Positions 56,465 to 64,000 of a stretch of 64,000 nt of DNA are shown piece by piece (within the stretch, counting starts at the first letter, position 1; each line of letters opens with the position of its first letter). Below the pieces are notes generated by a model. The model was not told the DNA's origin and searched no databases. It saw only the letters and a program-made list of their open reading frames with translations. The DNA lies in NCBI RefSeq assembly GCF_001854325.1, contig NZ_CP017754.1, positions 3,968,001-4,032,000 of the forward strand. The letters are read 5' to 3'. The stretch comes from Cupriavidus malaysiensis (lineage in GTDB: Bacteria; Pseudomonadota; Gammaproteobacteria; Burkholderiales; Burkholderiaceae). Made by a program: the position numbers and the translations under genes.

Positions 56465-57381
56465 CAGCGTGCCTGCAGCCGGGTTTCCAGCCCGCTGCGC
56501 GAAAACTTGAAGGTGGAAATGACTTCCAGGATGTCCTGGCGCGCCTGCATCTGCGGCGTGAAGGCGCCGAACGGCGCGGCGGCGCGCACGATGGCCACGG
56601 CCTGGCGGTCCAGCGCCGGATCGCCCGAACTCTTGACCACGTCGACCGCCTCGACATTGTAGCCGTCGCGGTTGTAACCGAGCCGGCCGGCCCGGTTGAC
56701 GTTGATCACCAGGATCAGCTGCCCGTACAGCGGCTTGCCGTTGCGCTGGGGAAAGTCTGCAGTACCGCGCGCCTCGATCCTGTGGCGCAGCCGGTCATAG
56801 TATTGCGCGTAATCGACCTCCTGCGCGCTGGTGGCGGTCAGCTGGAAGCGCTTGGGCCGCTTGGCGTAGTGGTCGAGGTTGCGGCCGATCTCGGCCTCGA
56901 GCTTGGCCATCTCGTCCAGCGAGGTGCGCTCGTCCTGGCCGCGCAGGGTATCGTCGGCCGGATTGTCGCCCGGCTTCAGCGGCTGGCTGCGCAGCGCGGG
57001 CGCGGGCTGGCGCGACTGCGTCATCAGGCGCCGCTGTTCGTCTTCGAGCTGCGTCACGCGCCGCTGCATCTGCCGCAGCAGGTCGCCGTCGCGCGCCTCG
57101 GTCTGCGACGGCAGCGGCGTGGTGGCGCGCTGGGTCTCGTGCTCGCCGCCGCCATCGAGGTTGGCCTGCGCCAGCACGGTGGGCTTGTGCGGCCGCTCGG
57201 CCGACTTGGCGTTGACCAGCACCACGTCCAGCGCGGCATCGGCACGCTTGATCTCGAATGCGTCCGGCGCCGCCACGCGCACGGTCAGCAGCAGCGCGTG
57301 CGCGGCCAGCGAGATGGCCAGCGCGCGCGTCATCGCGCTGCTGGCGTTCCACCACTGGCGGGGAGCGAGGACGGCTTTCAC
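56464..57381 (-). CDS. TonB-like energy transducer C-terminal protein
   Basis: The 305-residue product has an N-terminal membrane helix ([19 protein letters not shown]), a coiled-coil middle ([25 protein letters not shown]) and a C-terminal TonB domain ([19 protein letters not shown]...[20 protein letters not shown]...[30 protein letters not shown]). The usual Pro/Lys-rich linker is missing, and no exbB/exbD is adjacent, so it may serve periplasmic scaffolding rather than transport. The GTG at 57381 ([13 protein letters not shown]) is preferred; ATG 57333 is the alternative. Confidence 0.85.
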   Translation of the reverse strand: MKAVLAPRQWWNASSAMTRALAISLAAHALLLTVRVAAPDAFEIKRADAALDVVLVNAKSAERPHKPTVLAQANLDGGGEHETQRATTPLPSQTEARDGDLLRQMQRRVTQLEDEQRRLMTQSRQPAPALRSQPLKPGDNPADDTLRGQDERTSLDEMAKLEAEIGRNLDHYAKRPKRFQLTATSAQEVDYAQYYDRLRHRIEARGTADFPQRNGKPLYGQLILVINVNRAGRLGYNRDGYNVEAVDVVKSSGDPALDRQAVAIVRAAAPFGAFTPQMQARQDILEVISTFKFSRSGLETRLQAR

Positions 57382-57584
57382 GATGGCAGGCGAGGCAGCG
57401 GTGCGGAAACGAGGCGAAGACGCAGTGGATACGGCGGCAAGGAACAGCCGCGGAAACGGGAGCGAAGACGGGGCAGCGATGCAGGGCGGCCATCCGGTGC
57501 CCTGCATGCGGTGGCGCCGACATCACGCGCCATGCGCTTCGATCCGTCCGGCATTGTAAGGGAGTGCCGGACCTTTGCCATGCC

Positions 57585-59699
57585 TCAGGCGCCGCTGCCG
57601 GCGCCGGTGTCGCGCGCGCCCGACGCCTCGCCGGCCGGAGCCCCGTCGGCATCCGCCGACGATTGCGCAGACGGCTCCGCCACCTGCTCTGCCGCCTGTT
57701 CTGCTGCGTCCTCGGCCGCGGCTTCGGCAGCCGCCTCGGCCGACACTTCCGAGGCCTCCTCGTCGAGCTCCAGCATCTCGTCGGTCAGGTCGACATCGCC
57801 GGCGAAGACCTCCTGCACACGGCACGACACCTCGAGCGACAGTTCGTCGGTGGAAGCGATCTCCAGCATCACCTGAGTACCGCGCGCCGCCTGCATCAAC
57901 TCGGGTACGCGCGCCACCAGCGGGATGTCGGCGAAGCGGACCGCGCCATCCTTCAGCACCGAAGCCATCATGCGCTGGCGCTTCTCCTGCTCCAGCCAGC
58001 GCAGGCACCAGTAGCGCTCCATGGTCGACTGGTGGTCGGCGTAGGCGGCGTAGGTCCCTTCGAAGTCCGCCACGGCGGCCAGCAGGTCGGCATCCTTGGG
58101 CTTGAACGGCGCCACCAGCTTGGCGACACCGCCGTGCTGTGCCACCGCGATGATCTGCCACTGGTTGACCAGGTCGACATAGCGGCGCAGCGGCGAGGTG
58201 CTCCAGGCGTACTGGGCCACACCCAGGCCCTCGTGCGGCGCCGGATAGGTCTGCATGCGGGTGCGATGCATGCCCCAGGCCTTCTGCGTGCGGTAGATGC
58301 CCGGCACGCCGTGGTCGGCCAGCAGCTTGCCCCAGGTGCTGTTGGCCAGGATCATCAACTCGGCCACGATCTTGTCCAGGGGCGAGCCGCGCCGGCGCTG
58401 CTCGATGCGCACGCGTTCGCCGCCACCTTCGAGCTGGTCGATATAGAAGCTGTAGTCGGCGCGGTTGTGCACCTCCGGGCGCAGGCCGCTGGCCAGGCGT
58501 GCCTTCTGGCGCTCGTCGTACAGGTAGCCGGCGAACTGCCACAGCTTGGCCAGTTCGTCACGGAAGGGATAGTCGCCGGAACCCTCGGCCAGCGCCTGTT
58601 CGGTCACCACGTCTTCGAGCAGGTTGTGGCGCAGATTGGCCGCGATCGGCACCAGTTCGGCGCGCGTCTCGCTGCCCAGGATCATCGGCAGGCTCGGATC
58701 GACGGTCACGTACAGCGACAGGGCCGGGCACTGCCGGCCTTCCTGCAGCGTGTAGCGCTCGACCACCGCGTCCGGCAGCATGGTGATCTTGTCACCGGGG
58801 AAATAGACCGTGGACAGGCGCTGGCGCGCGATCGCGTCGAGCGCGTCGCCCCGGCGGATGCCCAGGCCTGGCGCGGCGATGTGGATGCCCACGCGCAGCT
58901 TGCCGTCCGGCAGCGTGACCACCGACAGCGCGTCGTCGATCTCGGTGGTGGTGACGTCGTCGATCGAGAAGGCCTGCACGTCGGCCACCGGCAGGTCGGC
59001 CGGCGGCTCGGACACGTCGACGGCGGGAAAGCCGATGCCCTTGGGGAAGCATTCCGCCAGGAACTTGGCCTCGTGCAGCGCACGCGCGCTCTCCACGCCG
59101 CCGCATTCCAGCATCAGGCGCATCGGCGTCATGCCCAGCGCGGTGCAGGCGGCGTCCATCGCCTTGTATTCCAGGCTGTTCTTGTCCGGCTTGAACAGCA
59201 GGCCCATCACCTTGCCGCGGAAGGCCTCCGGCAACTGGCGCGCCTTCAGCTGCGCCTCGTACTCGGCCTGCACCAGTGCCTGCTGGCGCTTGCGCTCGAG
59301 CGCCGCCAGCGCCGCCTTGAGCTGGTCTTCCGGGGCGCGCAGGTAGCGGCCGCGGCCCTTGCGGCGGAAATAGACGGGACTGCCGTGCAGCGCCATGGCC
59401 AGCGCGGCCTGCTGCACCGGACCGGCCTCCGCCCCGTAGTACTCGGCCGCCAGCTCGGCGAAGCCGAATTCCTCTTCCGGTGCGCATTCCCACAGGAAAT
59501 CGAGGTCGGTCTCGGCCACCAGCGCCTCGGTCTGGCGCATCAGTTCGGCGGCCGACGGCTGGGCGAACTGCAGCAGCACATCGCGGGACTTGACCTTGGT
59601 GCGCTTGCCGGCAGGCAGCTCCACCTGGTAGGCCTCGCCCTGCTGGCTCAGTACGGTGCCGGCGCGGATCTCGCCGCCTTCTTCGAACAGCAACTGCAT
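57585..59699 (-). CDS. RNB-domain ribonuclease (RNase II family) with acidic Ala-rich tail
   Basis: The 704-residue protein starts MQLLFEEGGEIRAGTVLSQQG and has the RNB catalytic region FSIDDVTTTEIDDALSVVTLPDGKLRVGIHIAAPG with the acidic residues that bind Mg2+, plus AYAWSTSPLRRYVDLVNQWQIIA. It is a 3'-5' exoribonuclease of the RNase II/RNase R superfamily, but N-terminal cold-shock and C-terminal S1 domains are not obvious. The last 55 residues are Ala/Glu/Ser repeats (VSAEAAAEAAAEDAAEQAAEQ). Codon use in the tail matches the gene. Confidence 0.93.
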   Translation of the reverse strand: MQLLFEEGGEIRAGTVLSQQGEAYQVELPAGKRTKVKSRDVLLQFAQPSAAELMRQTEALVAETDLDFLWECAPEEEFGFAELAAEYYGAEAGPVQQAALAMALHGSPVYFRRKGRGRYLRAPEDQLKAALAALERKRQQALVQAEYEAQLKARQLPEAFRGKVMGLLFKPDKNSLEYKAMDAACTALGMTPMRLMLECGGVESARALHEAKFLAECFPKGIGFPAVDVSEPPADLPVADVQAFSIDDVTTTEIDDALSVVTLPDGKLRVGIHIAAPGLGIRRGDALDAIARQRLSTVYFPGDKITMLPDAVVERYTLQEGRQCPALSLYVTVDPSLPMILGSETRAELVPIAANLRHNLLEDVVTEQALAEGSGDYPFRDELAKLWQFAGYLYDERQKARLASGLRPEVHNRADYSFYIDQLEGGGERVRIEQRRRGSPLDKIVAELMILANSTWGKLLADHGVPGIYRTQKAWGMHRTRMQTYPAPHEGLGVAQYAWSTSPLRRYVDLVNQWQIIAVAQHGGVAKLVAPFKPKDADLLAAVADFEGTYAAYADHQSTMERYWCLRWLEQEKRQRMMASVLKDGAVRFADIPLVARVPELMQAARGTQVMLEIASTDELSLEVSCRVQEVFAGDVDLTDEMLELDEEASEVSAEAAAEAAAEDAAEQAAEQVAEPSAQSSADADGAPAGEASGARDTGAGSGA

Positions 59700-59896
59700 G
59701 GATACGGGTCTTTCTGAAATGCCGGGCGCTCCGCCGCTGGCGCCGCAACTGGGCGGCACCCGCGAAGCCGGTCCTGCGGGAGGGAATGGGGCCGGTCGGC
59801 GCGCCGCCCGGTCAGAGACGCGATGATACCGCACCGGCGCGGGGCGTCGGCCGGGGCAGGATTGCCGCCCCGGGCAAGGCGCGCCCGCAGTGGCGC

Positions 59897-60637
59897 TCAG
59901 AGCGACATGCCGCCGCTGGCCTCGATCGCGGTGCCGTTGATGTAGCTGGCGTCGTCGCTGGCGAGGAAGGCATAGACGCTGGCGATCTCGGCCGGCTGTG
60001 CCAGGCGGCGCAGCCAGCACGACTCCTGCATGCCGTCGAGCACCTTCTGCGGCACGGTCTGCAGGATCTCGGTGGCGACGAAGCCCGGGCACACCGCATT
60101 GACCCGCACGCCCTTCGGGCCCAGTTCGCGCGCCCAGGTCTTGGTGAAGCCGATTACGCCGAACTTGCTGGCGGCATAGTTGGTCTGGCCGAAGTTGCCA
60201 TACAGGCCGACCACGCTGGATGCATTGAGAATCACTCCGCGGCCCTGCTCGGCCATGATCGACGCCACCGCCTGCGAGCAGTTGAAGACGCCCTTCAGGT
60301 TGACGTCGATGACGGCGTCGAACTGGGCCTCGCTCATCTTGGCCAGGCGCGCATCCTTGGTAATGCCGGCGTTGTTGACGAGGACGTCGATGCGGCTATG
60401 CTTGGCCAGCGTGGCGGCGACCATGGCATCGACCTCGTCGCGCCGTGTCACGTCCACCTTGAAGGCGTCCACCGTGGCACCGGTGGCGGCCAGGCTGGCA
60501 GCCGCCTCGCGCACACGCGCCTCTTGCACGTCGCACAGGATGACGATGGCGCCCTCGGCGGCAAAGCGCTGCGCCGTGGCAAAACCGATGCCGGCCGCCG
60601 CGCCGGTGATGATCGCTACACGTCCCTGCAGTTTCAT
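59897..60637 (-). CDS. Short-chain dehydrogenase/reductase, FabG/PhaB-like 3-oxoacyl reductase
   Basis: The 246-residue protein starts [25 protein letters not shown] (cofactor motif GxxxGIG), with [16 protein letters not shown] and the catalytic S-Y-K in [26 protein letters not shown]. It reduces a 3-oxoacyl-ACP or 3-oxoacyl-CoA (or similar keto group) with NAD(P)H; fatty acid synthesis, beta-oxidation and PHB metabolism cannot be separated from sequence alone. Not within an obvious fab or pha cluster. Confidence 0.92.
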   Translation of the reverse strand: MKLQGRVAIITGAAAGIGFATAQRFAAEGAIVILCDVQEARVREAAASLAATGATVDAFKVDVTRRDEVDAMVAATLAKHSRIDVLVNNAGITKDARLAKMSEAQFDAVIDVNLKGVFNCSQAVASIMAEQGRGVILNASSVVGLYGNFGQTNYAASKFGVIGFTKTWARELGPKGVRVNAVCPGFVATEILQTVPQKVLDGMQESCWLRRLAQPAEIASVYAFLASDDASYINGTAIEASGGMSL

Positions 60638-60668
60638 GGGTGTCTTCTCTTTCTCTTGGCTGGTATGG

Positions 60669-61274
60669 TCAGGATGGAGGGAGGGGCCGCAGTCTGGTGC
60701 CGCGATCCCCGGGAGCCGCTCGCCGCAGCAGGTCCGGCAGGAAGACCTCGGTGACGAGCATGACGCCGCCGCCGCGCCGGAACACGGAGCGGCGCGCGGG
60801 CAGCATGGTGCCGGCCGCGAGCGCCGGCAACGCCTGGCGCAGGCGCCGCCACAGCGGATGGTGGGGCAGCAGCCGGGCGAACTGGAAGGGCTCGCGCAGC
60901 ACGCGCGGATCGGTGAACAGCGCGCCGCCCAACGGACGCTCGCCCAGGCCACGCAGGAAAGGCCAGTCGCGCGGCGCATGGCGGGCCTGCACCACGGTAT
61001 GTGCGAACACGGCCGGCGCATCGTCGCACACCAGCACCACGTCGCGCTCGAGCACCGGCAGCGGTCGTACCGCGCCCAGCGCCCGCCATTCGTCGGCCAG
61101 CGGCAGCGCCATGCGCTGCGCCAGCCGGCGCACGCGGAATTCATGGCTGGCGGCCACCAGGCGCGCGGTCAGCGAGCCACCGCCGCAGACCCAGCGCCGC
61201 AGATTGGCGGGAATGGCCTCGTCGGCCGGCAGCACCGTGCTCCAGCCGCAGCGGCGCAGGTGCGGGGTGCTCAT
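60669..61274 (-). CDS. ubiC: Chorismate--pyruvate lyase
   Basis: UbiC converts chorismate to 4-hydroxybenzoate, the start of ubiquinone synthesis. The 201-residue protein has [52 protein letters not shown] and the C-terminal [11 protein letters not shown] with the catalytic glutamate. Its ATG overlaps the stop of the upstream YqiA esterase gene by 4 bases. ubiA is not in the window. Confidence 0.9.
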   Translation of the reverse strand: MSTPHLRRCGWSTVLPADEAIPANLRRWVCGGGSLTARLVAASHEFRVRRLAQRMALPLADEWRALGAVRPLPVLERDVVLVCDDAPAVFAHTVVQARHAPRDWPFLRGLGERPLGGALFTDPRVLREPFQFARLLPHHPLWRRLRQALPALAAGTMLPARRSVFRRGGGVMLVTEVFLPDLLRRAAPGDRGTRLRPLPPS

Positions 61275-61876
61275 GCGCCGGGCCGGACGCCGCCGGGCCC
61301 GTAGCCGCAGAACTCCAGCACCTCGTCGAGATAGTCGGCGAACTCGCTGATGCCGTGGTCGCTGCCCTGGATCAGGCGCGTACGCGCACCGGGGAAGGCG
61401 GCCAGCATGTCGCGGTAGTCCAGCACTTCGTCGCCGGTGGCGGCCAGCAGCAGGTAGCGCTCGGGCTGGCTGATGGCGTCGACGCGCAGGTCGAGCAGCT
61501 CCTGCAGATGGCGGCGCTCGACCAGGACCTCGCCGCCGCCGTGCCACAGCGGCTGCGCGCCCAGGTAGGCCTCCAGGTCGGTCCAAGGATGGACGGCGGG
61601 ATTGAGCAGCACCGTGCGGCAGCCATGGCGCTCGCCCAACCAGCGCGCATAGAAGCCGCCCAGCGACGAACCGACGATGGTGAGCGGCTGGCCGGGGTCG
61701 CCGCCACGCGCTGCGGCGATGGCCGTCTCGGCCTGCGCGATCGCGCGCGCGGGCGAGACGTCGAGTTGCGGGCAGGCGTAGTAGCGCGCCACGCCCCACT
61801 CGCGCATGCGCTGCTGGATCAGCTGCGCCTTGAACGATTGCGGCGAGGAACGGAAGCCGTGCAGGTAGAGCAGCAT
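61271..61876 (-). CDS. yqiA: YqiA-type alpha/beta hydrolase esterase
   Basis: The 201-residue protein starts [18 protein letters not shown] and has the nucleophile elbow [32 protein letters not shown] (acid) and [20 protein letters not shown] (histidine), the catalytic triad of YqiA esterases. The in-frame ATG at 61939 would add 21 low-complexity residues, so the ATG at 61876 is preferred. The role of the family is unclear; it is 16 bases after mpl. Confidence 0.9.
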   Translation of the reverse strand: MLLYLHGFRSSPQSFKAQLIQQRMREWGVARYYACPQLDVSPARAIAQAETAIAAARGGDPGQPLTIVGSSLGGFYARWLGERHGCRTVLLNPAVHPWTDLEAYLGAQPLWHGGGEVLVERRHLQELLDLRVDAISQPERYLLLAATGDEVLDYRDMLAAFPGARTRLIQGSDHGISEFADYLDEVLEFCGYGPGGVRPGA

Positions 61877-61892
61877 GGCGCCGGCGGCTGGA

Positions 61893-63272
61893 TCAGGCGG
61901 CCCGCAGGGCGAGGGCGTCCAGCAGCTTCTGGTGGACACCGCCGAAGCCGCCGTTGCTCATCACCAGCACATGGTCGCCCGGACGGGTGGCGGCGCTGAC
62001 CGCCGCCACCAGGGCATCGAGATCGTCGAAGGCGCTCGCGCGGGCGCCCAGCGGCGCCAGCGCCCCGGCCAGGTCCCAGCCCAGCGCATCCTTGCCGCCC
62101 GGCGCGCCATAGCCGAACACCAGGTCGGCGCCGGCCAGGCTGGCCGGCAGCTGCGCCTTCATCACGCCCAGCTTCATGGTGTTGGAGCGCGGCTCCAGCA
62201 CGGCCAGGATGCGCGCCTGGCCCACCCGCTTGCGCAGGCCGTCGATGGTGGTCTGGATGGCGGTGGGATGGTGGGCGAAGTCGTCGTAGACGGTCACGCC
62301 GGCGGCTTCGCCGCGCACTTCCATGCGCCGCTTGACGTTGGCGAAGCGGGCCAGCGAAGCGATCGCCTGCGCCGGCGGCACCCCCACGTGGCGCGCGGCG
62401 GCGATCGCGGCCAGCGCGTTCATGCGGTTGTGCATGCCTTGCAGGGACCACGCCACGCGGCCCTGCACGGACTCGTCGAGCAGCACGTCGAAGGCTTCGC
62501 CATGCGCGTGCGCGGCCGCGGCGTCGCGCTCGGTCCAGTTGCCCGTGCCGAAGGTCTCGACCTCGCTCCAGCATCCGCGCTCGAGCACGCGCGCGAGGCT
62601 GTCCTCCATGCCGTTGACCACCAGCCGGCCCTGCCCCGGCACGGTGCGCACGAGGTGGTGGAACTGAGTCTCGATCGCGGCCAGATCGGGGAAGATGTCG
62701 GCGTGATCGTATTCCAGGTTGTTCAGGATGGCGGTGCGCGGCCGGTAGTGGACGAACTTGCTGCGCTTGTCGAAGAAGGCCGTGTCGTACTCATCGGCCT
62801 CGATGACGAAGAAGTCGGAATCGGTCAGGCGCGCCGAGATACCGAAGTTCTGCGGCACGCCGCCGACCAGGAAGCCGGGCTGGTAGCCGGCATCCTCCAG
62901 GATCCAGGCCAGCATCGAGGTGGTGGTGGTCTTGCCGTGCGTGCCGGCCACGGCCAGTACCCAGCGCCCGGCCAGCACATGCTCGCCCAACCATTGGGGC
63001 CCAGATATATAGGGCAGGTTGCGGTCGAGGATCGCTTCCATCAGCGGATTGCCTCGCGAGACCACGTTGCCGATCACGAACAGGTCCGGCTGGAGGGCGA
63101 TCTGCGCCGGGTCGAAGCCTTCGATCAGTTCGATGCCCTGGGCCTGCAGTTGCGTGCTCATGGGCGGGTAGACGTTGGCGTCGCAGCCGGTCACGCGGTG
63201 GCCGGCCTGCCTGGCCAGCACGGCCAGGCCACCCATGAAGGTGCCGCAGATGCCGAGGATGTGGATATGCAT
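61893..63272 (-). CDS. mpl: UDP-N-acetylmuramate:L-alanyl-gamma-D-glutamyl-meso-diaminopimelate ligase
   Basis: Mpl recycles murein tripeptides by ligating them to UDP-MurNAc. The 459-residue Mur ligase starts MHIHILGICGTFMGGLAVLARQAGHRVTGCDANVYPPM and has the P-loop VLAVAGTHGKTTTTSMLAWI, IEADEYDTAFFDKRSKFVHY and FAHHPTAIQTTIDGL. ATG 63272 matches the family start; upstream frame is open but dissimilar. First gene of mpl-yqiA-ubiC. Confidence 0.97.
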   Translation of the reverse strand: MHIHILGICGTFMGGLAVLARQAGHRVTGCDANVYPPMSTQLQAQGIELIEGFDPAQIALQPDLFVIGNVVSRGNPLMEAILDRNLPYISGPQWLGEHVLAGRWVLAVAGTHGKTTTTSMLAWILEDAGYQPGFLVGGVPQNFGISARLTDSDFFVIEADEYDTAFFDKRSKFVHYRPRTAILNNLEYDHADIFPDLAAIETQFHHLVRTVPGQGRLVVNGMEDSLARVLERGCWSEVETFGTGNWTERDAAAAHAHGEAFDVLLDESVQGRVAWSLQGMHNRMNALAAIAAARHVGVPPAQAIASLARFANVKRRMEVRGEAAGVTVYDDFAHHPTAIQTTIDGLRKRVGQARILAVLEPRSNTMKLGVMKAQLPASLAGADLVFGYGAPGGKDALGWDLAGALAPLGARASAFDDLDALVAAVSAATRPGDHVLVMSNGGFGGVHQKLLDALALRAA

Positions 63273-63317
63273 GGAATCCGGTATCGCTTGGGCCGGCGCA
63301 GGCGCCGGACGGTCAGC

Positions 63318-63323
63318 CATTGT
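63318..63323 (-). promoter_or_regulatory. Putative -10 element (TACAAT) for mpl
   Basis: On the minus strand TACAAT occupies 63318-63323, 46 bases before the mpl ATG. On the plus strand TATCAT at 63418-63423 precedes the ATG of the divergent gene by only 6 bases, suggesting a leaderless transcript or a mis-called start there. Confidence 0.4.
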
Positions 63324-63429
63324 ACCCGAGCGCCTGCGCGCTTCGCTGCACTGCGGCATCCGGATCGATCCCGATGGACCGCCCCCATGACAGCACGGCC
63401 GCCGCGGCCGGCTCCGGTATCATCGAGGC

Positions 63430-64000
63430 ATGCCAAGACGCCTTCCCTCCGACCCCGCCCACCTGCGCGAAGAGATCGCCCAGGCCGCCGCCCGCATGAT
63501 CGCGGAGGACGGCGCCGACTACGCCACCGCCAAGCGCAAGGCCGTGCGGCAGCTGCTGGGCGACGTACGCGTGGCCGGCGAGTGGCTGCCCGACAACGAT
63601 ATGGTGGAAGAGGAAGTGCGCGCCTACCAGGCGCTCTTCCACAGCGACAGCCAACCGCGCATCCTGGCGCTGCTGCGCCGCCTGGCCGTGCTGGCCATGG
63701 CCGAGCTGGCGGGCTTCCGCCCCTACCTGGTCGGGGCCGCCCTCAACGGCACGGCCACCGAGCACTCCGACGTCTACCTGCAGTGCTTCTGCGACAGCCC
63801 GAAGGATGTCGCGCTGCACCTGCTCAACGCAGGCGTCGACTTCGAGACCAGCGAGACCCGCCATTTCGCCGGCCGCGGCGAGGTCGAGACTCTCAGCTTC
63901 CTGTGGCGCGGCCAGTGGCCGGCGAGCCGCGAGACGCGCGAGCTGTCGGCCGAGGTGCGCGCGGAGCTCGGCACGCCGGTCGGCATCCATATAGCACTGT
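63430..64000 (+). CDS. Nucleotidyltransferase-like protein of unknown function (3' end cut off)
   Basis: The reading frame opens at ATG 63430 and runs to the window edge (190 complete codons). It begins MPRRLPSDPAHLREEIAQAAARMIAEDG, then AKRKAVRQLLGDVRVAGEWLPDNDMVEEEV. The central GFRPYLVGAALNGTATEHSDVYLQCFCDSP has a GxxLNG...SDVYL pattern like the active-site loop of nucleotidyltransferases (G-S/T with D-x-D), although the second acidic residue is replaced by Y. Divergent from mpl, sharing a short promoter region. I do not recognise a characterised homologue. Confidence 0.75.
   Translation, partial: MPRRLPSDPAHLREEIAQAAARMIAEDGADYATAKRKAVRQLLGDVRVAGEWLPDNDMVEEEVRAYQALFHSDSQPRILALLRRLAVLAMAELAGFRPYLVGAALNGTATEHSDVYLQCFCDSPKDVALHLLNAGVDFETSETRHFAGRGEVETLSFLWRGQWPASRETRELSAEVRAELGTPVGIHIAL

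Noticed and set aside
54792..56657. 621-codon minus-strand frame spanning aroE and mtgA
   Set aside because: The mtgA part is real, but the first 385 codons are out of frame with aroE and low complexity; aroE is in a different frame, so this is not a fusion.

Overview
This window is a GC-rich chromosomal segment from a beta-proteobacterium of the Burkholderiaceae, most likely the Ralstonia/Cupriavidus lineage. The main evidence is a complete set of phc quorum-sensing genes (phcB, phcS, phcR, phcQ and phcA), together with Ralstonia-type neighbours: the fur/bamE/dapB/leuS block, maeB, a single-half RlmL and a TorF-type porin. I found no tRNA, rRNA, CRISPR array, insertion sequence or phage gene. 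About 61 protein genes are present, tightly packed and mostly housekeeping.

Layout. 1-8.0 kb: the start of recG (cut by the window edge), then queA-tgt (queuosine) and yajC-secD-secF (Sec translocon accessory complex), closed by two back-to-back palindromes. 8.1-13.0 kb: phcB-phcS-phcR-phcQ on the minus strand, a fatty-acid-methyl-ester type signalling operon (SAM methyltransferase, membrane histidine kinase, receiver-kinase hybrid, receiver protein). 13.4-15.2 kb: cytochrome b561 with two YceI proteins. 15.5-21.8 kb: purB, a YibF-type glutathione transferase, mnmA-nudJ, a DapA-like aldolase with a small unknown gene, and a porin. 22.2-27.0 kb: the proton-translocating transhydrogenase pntAA/pntAB/pntB with panD lodged between subunits, and an unusual orphan response regulator. 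27.0-31 kb: rlmL, a 2-hydroxychromene-2-carboxylate isomerase-like protein, hemJ and proA. 31-37.6 kb: leuS-lptE-holA(-proA), dapB-bamE, and fur divergent from bamE.

37.7-43 kb: the LysR-type regulator phcA, a flavin reductase, gapA and tkt. 43.2-48.8 kb: a VOC protein, rsmE, a YidB protein, a secreted barnase-like ribonuclease with its barstar-like partner, and maeB behind a strong palindromic operator. 49.2-54.8 kb: thiL-pgpA-pncC, pyrF, a DMT transporter, a 6S-like structured RNA candidate, and corA. 54.8-64 kb: a TonB-like protein, aroE, mtgA, an RNB-domain ribonuclease, an SDR reductase, yqiA-ubiC, mpl, and the start of a nucleotidyltransferase-like gene.

The most notable system is the Phc circuit: a signal-synthesis/sensing operon and its master regulator phcA, encoded about 25 kb apart. 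By the known logic of the family, PhcB makes a 3-hydroxy fatty acid methyl ester, PhcS senses it, PhcR/PhcQ relay the signal, and PhcA activity follows cell density. Secondary points of interest are the 13-bp tandem repeat at the phcS/phcR junction, the barnase/barstar pair, the maeB operator, the structured leader before corA, the nested inverted repeat before yibF, and the orphan receiver protein after pntB.
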